Source: Penelope pileata (Eukaryota > Chordata > Aves > Galliformes > Cracidae). Taken from it: 64,000 nucleotides of DNA. Every line of letters starts with the position of its first letter. Position 1 is the first letter of the stretch. Where the stretch lies: NCBI GenBank assembly GCA_013396635.1, contig WBMW01000210.1, forward strand, positions 310,001 to 374,000, read 5' to 3'. The notes under the pieces are model-generated. The model made no database searches, was not told the DNA's origin, and saw only the letters and a program-made list of their open reading frames with translations. The position numbers and the translations under genes were made by a program. Below, piece by piece: positions 13,201-25,200 of the stretch.

Positions 13201-16200
13201 GATGAGGTGAGTCCAGTTCTCTTCTGCCTTTCTTTTTGGGACTTTGTGTTCTAGAGAGAGGCCATCAAACACTCCTTGTTTTGTGTGACAGAAAAACAAA
13301 CCAGAACAACACAGCCACTTCCATAAAGGTTTTACTTGTGCTCTTTCAGCATTTGCTATGTTGAGAACCTTTTGGAGCCAGTTTCAATGGCAGGAACTAA
13401 AACAAGGATGTGTGTAGAGGATGGCTATTTTCCGGAATGAGGACAAATGATAAAGATAAGCCTATTTATCCACTCTTACAAATGCTGGCAGATCTCACTC
13501 CATCTTTTTTTCCTTACTTTATGTTTGAATATTTGCAAAACGCTTTGCATAACTCCCAAAGTAACACTTATTCTGTTTGGAGTTTTGTCCTTTCCTGTTT
13601 GACAGTCATTGAAAGAGGTGCTTTTTTCCTTTCTGGGCTTCACTTGAAACAGTTGTCTGTGGTGGCTGTCATTCGTAGAGTCAGCTCTGCTGTTAGGAGA
13701 AACATGGAGTGAGTTGCCGCAGTTCCTAGTGCAGGAATTGTGAGTGTGCTTGTGCTCCCTCTGCTGGCCCAGGGACTTGAGAGAGCAGAACCTAAATAAC
13801 AGTTTGGAATCAGGAGTGCAGCTGGCTCTGGTTTGTTGACTGCAGCACTAAGAGAAAATGTCTGAAAACAATGCAGTGCTTCAAATACCTGCATATGTAG
13901 GTCACTCCTGCAGCCTCCTGAGGCAGGGGCAAAGCACTGAAGTGTCCTTGTGCATGTGGTGAGTCACCGGAAAGGGACATTGCTGCATACTGTGGCCCGT
14001 CCCACATTTGGACCAATCCTGCTTTCAGGGATTGAAATTTGGAAGCAGTTGTGGTCAAGAAGGCATTTTTAATAAGAGTAGGTTAGCATGGGAGTTAAGT
14101 GATTCGTTGGCCTGAGTGCCTGGGATTTGCAGTTGTCAGTCATCATGGGAAGAGAGAGCGTGAAGTACAGGTAGATGCAAGCAAGACCAGTGTAGTTGGT
14201 CGAAGCTGGTTGCAGCTATTCTTGCTTCATTTGAGTCCTTGCATTGATAGCTGCTTTGACAGATATGCTCATGAAGTTAAGCAAATGATCTGATTTTTTC
14301 TGTAAGAATTCCAGCCGTTACGGTTGTTTACTACTGGATGAGAGAAACCCCTAGTCCTGTGCTGAGACTGCACTTGTCACTCCAGAAAGAGGCGGGGGTA
14401 CAGGGGACAGTTAGGTACATGGACATTTATCTTGAGTTAAAGAAGAAGTTCAGAAACCAGCGAGATTTTTCTGCTTGGATTACATCACCTCTTTATGTGG
14501 TCTGGATGACAGTGAAATTGGGGAAAAACAGTTTTGGAAAGCAAAAATTCTATGATGAACTCTTCTTCCTGGTACCACCAGCATGGGTTTGATACATGGA
14601 TTTGTGTGGGCACTACTCATGATCCCATCACCAAGGAACAGAATGTTCTTGTTTAAACATGTATTTGCCATGGTTAAGTCTTAAGACGAGTGTGATCTGG
14701 GCTGTTTTGTACAGCCTTGAAAGACAAGGAGGTTACAGTTTTCTGAGAAGGGTAGGACAGTAGGACAGAGGTGTTTGCAACTGTTCCAGGGAAGGGTGTC
14801 TTGGAGGACCTGTGCAGGCTGTACCAGCCATTCTGATCTTTCTGGTTTTACTCTTGGAAAAAGTGCTTCCAATAGCAATATTACTTGGAGTCTGACTGAC
14901 GGTACAAGTGGAGACTGTGGTCCTCAAAAACCATCGCTTTTATATGTTACCAGCTTTCAAATAGAGGTGCAGTCGATATCCTGAGCTAAGACGTTATGTG
15001 TCACAGAGATTACCCACAGAAACCGTACTTCTGGGACGCTGTAGACAGCGCTCTTTTTGTTTTTCAGATGATGCTCTTTGCCATCACTCACAGATGGAGT
15101 GCTTTGCAAAGCAGATCTACTCACCCTCTGGGTAGGTGGGTATGGCACGGGGAAGGCAGCTTGGGCTGACTCCTCTCTCTTCTTGTAGATCTGGCAATTG
15201 TTTTTGTTGTTTGACTACCACATCTGAGTCCATTTTCATGTTCCCGCTGAGAACAATTTGTACACCACAGCACTTGCTGCTTTAAGTTCAAGTCCCTGTT
15301 TACCCAGGGCAGTGGAAATAAGGAAGGAGTAGGAAGCATAGCAGATGGCGTGGCAACAGTAACATCCTCTTGCTTTTCCCTTTTTAATCAGTCAGTTGAG
15401 ATGCTCCTGATGCTGAGAGCATGTTGTCCTAAGCTGGCCACTGGCACTAGAATAATTAGAACTTTATCTAACGTAAAGCACTGTTGTTTCCACTGCTGTA
15501 CGAAACCTCATGGTTTTGAACTTCAGGGATGTGTGTAAACCTTTTCCTTTGTCATTTTGTTTCTGGGGACTCAGTGACCGAACACCACATCACAGCAAAC
15601 CTCAGACAAAATTGTTGCTTTCTTGGACACAAACCCTGAAGTGCTGTTGCTGAGGTCTTCTGAAGGCTTGCACAGAATCAGCTGTTATTCCTGATTGCTC
15701 CTGAGGAAATTCTGTTACTGAGTTGTTGGGAATCTTACTTAAAAAAAAAAAAAAAAAAAAAAACCAACGGATCTGACCAAAAACTGAAAGTCATTAAGAA
15801 ATGCAGGAAATACCCCCTGTATGTGTTTATCGCTTTGCCCAGACTGAGGTGCAGGATAGGAAGCACCTGCCAACTGGTGGTGCCTAAATGAGTCGTTGGA
15901 GTGCTGTGCCTCGTGTGGAGTTTCCAGGCTAATTTTGGCATGTAGAATCTCTCCATTCTTACACGTGACTATCTCAGTTCTCAGGTTTCTGGCACGGTTC
16001 AAATTCACCTTTTCCCTCAGCCCCTGTGAAAAGGTTAGTGCAAGACTTCTTCATTGCTTTGTCCTTTGCCTTCCTCTCAGTCCCCTTCTCCCTCCAAACA
16101 CAAAAACAAAAAGGCCATGGGGAGCAAGATTGTTTTGCGTATCTTCCTGTATCTCCTTATAATAGAGATGTCTGCAAGTTGATCTACATTCAGTGATAGA

Positions 16201-19200
16201 GCTTGGAAGGGACCTCTAGAAGTTGTGCCAATAGCCTGCTCGAAACAGGACCAACTTGGGTCAATAGATCTTTAAGCAGTGAGCTGCTCTTTTGATTTTA
16301 CAAGACCTCTTCAAAAATATATATTTTATATACATATGTATTAGGGTTACTGTGGCTGTCCATGTGTTCAGAAGTAGTGAAAGCCACCAGCCTATGTACA
16401 AGTCATTTTGTTGAGCTTCCAATCTTCATATATTGGTCTCTGTCACCTTCTAGCAAGTGGAGGAAATATTTTTTGGTGTTACAGACCTAAAGTTACGCAG
16501 AGTAAATGGATCCTAAAGCACAGCAGGATGGAATCCCTGTAAATTTGCCAGGGATCTGAAGCAGTTACATGCTTGCTTCGTAGAGGCAAAGAAAAGTAGA
16601 GTTGTTTGATGTCTTTGTGGTGTGATCATTAAGTGCCCACTGTTCATGTAATTTACAGATTCACTTTCGGTTTTAAAGAAGTAGTTGTACAGTCTTGCAC
16701 TTTCAGATTGACCTGGGCTGAGGTGTAAATTCACAGCCCCACAGCTGGGCCTCCTCTGGAGCTTGGTTAAAATCCACACAGCATCCCCAAAGAGATGCTT
16801 GCAGCTAACAGTGACTGCTTCTGGTGATAACCTGCATACTAGGGGAAGTGCATGAGGGGAGAAAGATCTCTGACAAAAAACAGTAATAGCATCTGTATTT
16901 CTGGGAGGAGGAAGTTAATAGTCCTGCTGGGAACCTAATGTTAATTGAATTCATGATTAAAACTGGCCAGAACTCATTAGTCTTTGTGTGGCAAGTTTCC
17001 TGCTGCAATACTTGCATTGTCTTAAATAGTTTTGACCAAAGTCTTGCTGGACCAAATGAGGAGAAACCCTGAAATCTGAATAGCTGGGTCTGCCACAGGT
17101 TGTGCTTGGTGGGATACCATGTCTGGGAAGAGCAAAAAGGGGCTGTGCTTCCCCCCTGGTGCAGCTGTGCTGGAGACAGCAGCCATGGGTTCAGCAGGGT
17201 GGTGAGGACACTGATTTTCTGGACCCCACCAGAGGCTCCGAGCAGCTCCAGAGAGAATTATGTTCTGCAGGGTCTCCTCTACCAAGAGGCACTTTGGAAA
17301 GTGCCATTATGTCTTTTCACCAGAGCAGCTTGTTAGTGGGGTTTCGTTTCTCCTGAATGGAAGTATGAATGGTTCTGTGAAGTTGTGGGTACTTCTAGAG
17401 AATACACCTGAAGCATAATTTTACTGGATGTGATAATAATTAAACAGTAAACACTCTCATGCTCAATGTTTCACATAGCCTTTTCCCCCTCTTCCTGTGT
17501 TCAGCTGGGAGAACTCCCTTTTCTTTTAAAGTTTTTTCTTAAGATAAGTGTACCAAGTGTTTTGCTGGCTCTCCATCATTTTATGACCATCTTCGCTAAA
17601 TGCTCCTTCTGTCCCTATGTAAATGAAGCTCCACCAAAATGAAGCTCTGTCCTGGGCCCAAGCAGCATTTCCCACTGGCGTTTCAGCTTTAACCAAGGTT
17701 AATGGTTTCTGACACTCCTCCTGATGGAGGACACAGCAGTGTGAGTGAGATTTGTTAAACTGAAGTAATACCAACATGAAGGAGAAACTCGGATGATGGC
17801 TGACGAGAGTTGCTTTGCCTTTCTGTAGGCTTTCCTTAGTCTGCAGTCCACCAAGTGCCTTTCACATGAGTGTACCCCCAACCACTTCTATTCTGTTAAG
17901 CCATGGCAGCATGGAAAGGCAGGAGGAGTAGGATGAGTGGGAAAGCTGCTGAGGCCTTTGGCTTGTACCCACTTTTCAGAAAGTATTTTGGAGTGGCTAA
18001 GTCTGGCTGTGAGAGATAGGACATTCAGCCAAGATTTTAGGGTGTAATTTCTTGGAAGAGGAGGACCAGTGCTCTCCCAGTGGGAATTTTTTCCCCTAAT
18101 ACCTCAATAATGCTAACAACAGCATCATTGCTTTCGTTTAACTTGGGAACATAAAAAGAAAATTTAGCATGTGAGGAAGCTGATAGGTATTCCCTCTCGC
18201 AGTATCACCTCAGAACAGGGCTGAGGTTGTTAGGTGTCCTAAGTATTAAGATGTTTTATTTCTTACCTGTTAATCTTGATATCCTTTTTAAACATTAGTT
18301 TTCTAGATTTGTAGTAACAATTCTTGGGAGTGATTTATATTAACACTGAAGTGTTTTACCTTGGATATGTTGTGTTCTCCACCAGTAGTCAATGCTGGCA
18401 TAGATTCTGAGAACTTCCTTTTAAAATACTAAGAATTGTATCACATGAACACTGGAAAAGTTGACGTCTCTCAACAAAAGTCTCCCATGTCCCTCCTTTT
18501 AGCTGTGTGAAGACACGTAAAAGCAGTCTTTTCTAAAGCACCCTAGAGTAACTGTTCTGACCTTTTATTTTGCTCTGCTGCAGTTCAGATCAGGGCATGC
18601 GCTAAGATTTCTCCATGGTTCTGCTCGTCCATGGCTGCCTGATCTCTTCAGTTCTGCATTGCATGCTTATACACAGGTTTCCATTGCCCAGGCTTTGGAT
18701 TATTCCACAATCTGTCCGCAATCCCATCTTGTTTATATATAGAACTGCATATTCACACAGTCTGTTGTTTTCCTTCCGTAGGGAATAGCTCTGCTCTTCC
18801 CCCCCTCTCTGTCCCCAATGAAAAAGCAATATTTAGGACTACTATTTTGCTTATTTTTTAAGTTTCCTCTGGCTGTGGCTGGAAAAATTAACACTTCTCA
18901 GACCTATCCCCATCTTGGAGGTGCCACGCAAAATTGCTCGTTCTCAGAATGGCTGCTTTCCTTCTCAACAGGCTGAGGCTACGCGTTGTTCTTTTGAAGC
19001 ACCAGAAGCTAGGCACAGGCCCCTGTCAGCAGCAGTGACAGCAAAGCCTGGCCAAGAAAAGCAAGTGGGTGGCCTCATTCCTTTTGAGAACAATAGGAAA
19101 TGGCAACCATTTCTGGTGAAATAAGAGCTCACTGTGAAGCAGACAGATGTTGGAAACTCGGTACCCTGGTGCTGAAGAAGAGGCTTTTCCTTAGGAAAAA

Positions 19201-22200
19201 CAAATCATAGAAATTAACCATGAATCTACTTAAAATCTCTTTCCCCTGGAGAAAAAAAATCCTATTTGGTATAGCCTCTGCATGAGATTCTGTTAGTTTT
19301 AATAGCAAGGGTTGTGTAAGTTTCCCTTGCTTGTTCTGCCAGGCAGAACAGTAAGAAAGATTTCAAACCTCTAAATTTCCTCAGGAACCTGTTTTCAAGC
19401 AGTGTCGCCTTAGAAGCTAATTCTTGAATTTGATTGCAAGTCCTCTTGCTTTTTTTTCTCCTGTACACAAACTGCGGCAACTGATAGTGAGGCAGTACTG
19501 AAATTCTCATATGTATGCCGTGGCATCAGGCTAAGGAAAATTTCATGTTAACTGTAAAGCTGGGAAGGCTCCTTCACGCAAGTCTCGCTTGGTGTTTGTT
19601 TTTTGTTTGATTGGTTTTTTTAAGCTTGAAAGTTGCCTCTTAAAAACAAAATGACTGCCTTTTCCTGGTGCAATTGAGAGGAAACTGAGAGGCTGTTGCG
19701 GGTTGGGGGAAGCTGGATCCCTCCAGACTCCTCTGCCCAAGTGCAGCACTGGTCGAGTTGTGGATGCAGGGGGATGCTTTGCGCTGATTTCCTTTTACCC
19801 AATTGTGCTTTGTGGGATGTTCAACCTAAGGAACATGGCTGAACGAAAGAGGAAGCCCAAGTTTTCCAAGGAAGAACTGGACATTCTGGTCACTGAGGTG
19901 ACCCGAAATGAAGCCATGCTGTTTGGGAGGCAGACAATGCGTCTGTCCCATGCTGACAGGGACAAGATCTGGGAAGACATAGCCAGGCAGATCACGTCAG
20001 TCAGCCAGGTCCCCAGGTCTGTAAAAGACATTAAACACAGATGGGACGACATGAAGAGAAGGACCAAGGACAAACTGGCATTCATGCAGAGATCCCTCTC
20101 TAGCCCCAGCAGCAAGGGGCGGCCCTCGGCCATCGTCCTGACCGCCCACGAGAGGGCCATCGAGTCGACGCTGCATTCATCACACCATGTGCACGGCTTC
20201 CGGAGAGCGGATCTCAACATGGTTGACGGCCTGTCAACAAGCTGTAAGTATCATTGCCTTAACACCTCTTTGTCTTATGCTTGCCTACCTCAGTTTGACA
20301 CTGGAAGAGCGTTGGGTGTTTTGTGAGGTGCTGGGTTGCCTGTCAAGCCAGGTCCTACTGCAGTGTTTTATTTCGAGGCAGCCTTCTCTGGTGATTAGCT
20401 GGTGATGATTTGAAGGAAAGTTGTCTCTGAGTTGAGATCATCTTCTTTATCTGATTATCTAGTCCTTTTCCATTTTGTCTTTGAAGGGTAGGTATTGGAT
20501 TCTACATTATTAACAGGTCATAAGCCTGAACTAATCCTACAAGTCAGGGAATAACAGTAGCTGAAGTGCAGCTGCCTCCAGTCCATGAAAGAATATTTGT
20601 GAAGGATTACGATTTCTTCATCTTGCATGTGCTGCATTAAAACAGCAATGCTCTCAAGCTGTGAGCCGTTGCCTGTTGCTAATGGATCACTGCATGGTAA
20701 CCATCTTCCAAGAGGGCTGTTGTGGGTAGCTCAGTGATCACTGGCATTTGTGCTACGAAGTCAGGCCACTAATGGCTTCTTACCAGCGGTCTGAAGGCTC
20801 AGTGCAAGTGCCATTGAAAAAGGTAGATGATAATGGCTTCCTTCTCAACTCTTTCTTAAGAAACTATTGACCCTGCTTTCTACATTAATCTTCTTACACT
20901 GCAACTCTCAGACACCTTCCAGTGCTGAACCACAAGCTGATTTTTTGCAAGTCTTTCCCCAGTTGGGTACATGCGGTTTTCTTGTCTGGAGGTAGAACTT
21001 CGTTGTCTGTGAGCTTTTAGGGATTCTCTTTTTAGAGAGAAGAAGGAGATGACTTCTTGGAAATAAGTCATCTAATACTTCATGGATAGCACTGTCCTAC
21101 CACGTTAGGTCTTAACTTATATCTGAAGTAACAACTTTAGTGGGAATGCAAGGACAGAAGTCTTTCAAGTAGTGGCTAAGTGATACTTGGTCATTCTTTG
21201 CATCTGTCTTGGAAGCCAGCTGCTCTATTTCAGAGGTAAAATTAATACAGCTTGAGCAAGGAGATGGGGGCAGTTGCAATAAGTGAAATATCTTTTCTAC
21301 TTGGCATGCCTGCTTACATGAACTGGAAAATCACTCAATATTTGTCAAACAAGACCTTTCCAGTAATATTTTGCTTTGGTTTTGGTTTTGCATCCAGTAG
21401 ACTTGCCCAGTTAATATGAGTTCCTCTTGCTTCTATGCTTGACTGCCTGGTTACCTTACTCAGTGGTGGGAAGCCACACAGTGGCCTTGTGGTACAGACT
21501 TTGTGAGCAGCAAGTGTTATGCCTCTATCTTTCTTGGTGAGGAGGATGTAAGAAATAATGTAGGTGCAGGGGTTCAGCATAAGGAACCAAATGTGTCAGA
21601 GCTGTTTTGGGGCTGGGCTAACGACCCGAAAAGGGGAAAGAGAGTCATTGCTACTGTCTGAAATTGACTTACATTCAAGTAATGAGTAATGCTACGTACA
21701 GGATACCATGGCAGCTTGGATTCCTCCTCTTTTGGCTGAGTTTGCCTGCTCTTTGGGCCTCTCGTGGCTAGGCTTGTCACCCGGCTGTCACGGTGCAGCA
21801 TGTGCATGTTGAGTTAAGCACCAGGAGCTACAGGCTGTGGGGATGGGGGAACCCTTTTTTCATGTGCTTTGTGATATCTTGAAACAGAAGGTGAAGGGTT
21901 TCACATTAATGATTCATGCTTCCTCTTCTGTTTAAGCTGACGAAGATGAGGAGATGCCAGGCACTTCTCGGGAACACCACTCCTCATCGCTGCGAAGGGC
22001 CAGTGTAGGAATCAACCAGCTCTCTGGGCCCTCCTTCCTCCACACCTCTTCCTCATCAGAGCACTCAGAAGCTATCAGCCAAAGGCAGGAACTGCACCGT
22101 CCTTCTCCACGCACCTCTTCGTCCTGCAGATCCCCGCGCCCCCGGACAAGGAGCCCACCCCTCTCCAGCTTTGATCGCCAGCTTCTTCATTCCCACATGC

Positions 22201-25200
22201 AGCAAACAGACCTGTTCAGGCAGTTCTGCCAGGAGCTGGTGGCTATTCACAGGGACATGGCAGAAAGCATGCATGTCATCAGTCAGAAGATGGCTGACCT
22301 CACCAGCCAGGCTGGCCAAATGTGCCAGACCCTATCAGAAATCCGCGATGAGGTCCAAGGTTTTCATAGGACGCAGGATCCTATTATCATGCGGGGTTCT
22401 CTTCTGCAAGCAGCTTGCTCAAAACTGCCCCCTGAGCCCAGTGCAGAATTTAACCAACCCCCCCCAAAACAGATTCCTCCTGCACGGACTACCAGGTCAC
22501 GAAAGAGAAAACACCATATTTAGTCTGCTTCATATGAAGTTAGGAAGGGTGCCCTGTGCAGAGCTGCTGCATGCTCTCATGGCCTCTACATGTGTGTTAG
22601 GACTGTTTGGGAAGGTTAACAGCCAACCCCAACCCATCTGTCCCCCTGCTAACATCTAACAAAGCACTGTGAATTACAACAGCTGAATAGTATGGCTATC
22701 CCTCTGCAATGCAAAAAGAATCTCAGACCTTATAGAGCTTGGGATGTAGGGCATCTTTCTGTTCATAGAGACTAGGAGATTTCACTGTTTTCACCATGCT
22801 TTAAATGCTTTGTAAGCTAAGGGATACGGTAGGAACTATTATCTTTATCTCTTTTTGTGCCTGTGAAACATTATTTACTAAGACAGTGTCCTAGAGAACT
22901 CCCTTTGCAATAACCCACAGGTCGACCCTACTACTGCCTTCCTATCATATTCCTGCAAATTAGTGTATGCACGGTGCAGTCGTAACTAATGGATGCATCC
23001 CTCACAGCTCTAAAGATTTATTGCTCGTTATTTTTATCTTGTGTTCAGCAATAATGGGCAATTCAGGGCTTACTGTGACTGTTAGGCATCGGTTTGGGGA
23101 AAGGTATGTAAAAGCAGAGCATATACAGGGAAGAGAAGAAAGCGCAATACTGAGAGAACTTTCTCCTATCAGGACAGGAGAAAAGATTTGAGCTATGTGT
23201 GGCTTTAGACTGCTGAGAAGGGCTGCTCCAGCATGAGCCTGAATGCTGAGGTACCACGTACATTTATATCAAAGAGTTATATCTTAGTCTCCTCCAGTCT
23301 GTCTGAAACCCCCATCTGCCTTTCACAATCAAAGTTAAAATACGATTATTTCATGGTCTGATGGCTCTTAAACATAATTGTATCATGTTATGTTCTTTCA
23401 TGGTGTAATCTTCAGTTTTGAACCACCTCTCCCTCCCCAAAACGTGAGAGACTGCATAGAAATAAGGGCAGATAGAGGGCCTGCTTCTGCCCTCAAGAAC
23501 AATTTGGTTTTGTGTCACTGTAACTCTGACTTCAGTATGGTCACTTTGGACTTGCTTGGTATTACTTAGGGTGGAATCTGTACTGTAATTTCCTGTTGTG
23601 AACAGTTTATAATCTAAATTCCCAGCTATGCAGTTTAAGGTCTAGAACATGTTGGTTTTGTACTGCTTTCTATCCCCATACATATGAAAGAAAGAACTGT
23701 TAAAACATTTTAATTGTTCTAGTGCTGCATGAGGTTCCCATGTACAAGCCCAATTCTGAAACGAGGCTTTAATAATGTCCCCTCAGGTGGGGATAATGTA
23801 TTTGGCAGCTTTTTTTACAGCATGACTGTTCTCTGCTTGATTTGCACATCTGCACCTACTGTGCTGCCCCCATCTCTGGATAAATCTGGACTGTTATCAT
23901 GTCATGCCCCAGCAGGGAAGAGGGTCGAAGTGTTATCTACTCACAGATAGCACACCATTGCTCTTTGGGCTGTCCTGTTGTGGGCAGAGGTGGGTTGTGG
24001 AAAAACTGTTCAAGTCAATGTGAATGTCTGTCATCGTTCTGCATGCAGGCTACAGGCTTGGCCAAAAAGCTGTATAAATTTCATCAGGAATTGAACATAG
24101 GCAGCACAGAATAGCAGAAGGATGTCTCATTTTATGTGTTCTTGAAGTGTCTTCTTCAATCTGTTGGGCCTGTCATTTGAAAGCATAGTGTACTAGCTTC
24201 TCTGGTGACTGTGTCTCCTGTGTCAGGCATTTGTGATGTGCTTCTCCTTTTTTCTTCTTAATTGATCTGTAATCCTGATTCAAGTAATTTATTTTTAGTA
24301 GCGCGGTAAAAGGCCCTTGCTCGAGGAAGTAGAGGTCTAGTAAAGAGAAGAACCTCCTTTCTTCTGAGGAATGGCCCTCTTTTGTTTCACGCAGAGGAAG
24401 TGCCTTGTAGGGCTGGTGCCAGTGCAGGGCACTTAGCTTCCTGTGAGGATATCCTCTTACTTCTGTTATACTGTTCGCATTCTGCAAAAGTCACTGTCTC
24501 TCTTGAAGGGAAGACTGGGGAAAATGGTAGAAGTGAATGTAATAGTATGAATCGCAGAGAACGGAAAAATGGTGATATGTTTTAAAGGCTTTCTGAGTCA
24601 ATACAGTCCTGCTGCTATATATTAAAGATAGTATTTTATATTTTTGTAATAATTGGTACCTTCTGATGTTCCCCCATGAATGCACTGATAGGATTAACTC
24701 TTCTGATGTTGTCTAGGGGGGATCCCATTCGTGAGCCCTGAGATGAGCAGAGGAGGCTCCCTGCAGTGCTGAGCACTTGAGGGAGTTAGGGGGTGCTGTT
24801 GGCATCGTTGCTGCCATCAGCTTGCCTGCACAAATGCCTTTAGAGAGAGAACCCGTTGTCCTGGCACAGGAATTGCAGCCTTCAGTACAACCCCGAAGAG
24901 CCTGGGCTCTGGCCTGGAGAAAAGGACCTTGTACTGTGGACTGAGTTCTCCCCCAGTTTCCTCTGTGGACTGCTACAGATTGGCCCAGATCTGGAGACCT
25001 ATTGCTTGCGCTATGTAGATCCCTCAGAGGAATGGCTTTTCTGTACTGGCTCGCAAGGGATACTTCCTGCACACAGCATGCTAACTGGCTGTTGGAGTAA
25101 GTGCCTGTGTCAAAGCAAACTGCTGTGCTCAACCCCACTATCCCCATGTCTTGTCTGTGCTGAAAAACTCTCTCTCAAAGTATTTTTGTTAAAATTACAA

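Larger units (their letters stand above)
13207..19702 (+). other. left part of the 15.5-kb PRDM11 intron, before the nested gene
   Basis: Intronic sequence of ordinary composition. It contains a long A run (15741-15763) and a CR1-like scrap near 16.2 kb. No open frame exceeds what chance predicts and none shows a recognisable domain. Confidence 0.7.

Noticed and set aside
19703..19834. N-terminal extension of the nested Myb-like protein from the upstream ATG
   Set aside because: The frame is open, but the extension has no family similarity, and the ATG at 19835 has a better context right before the conserved domain.
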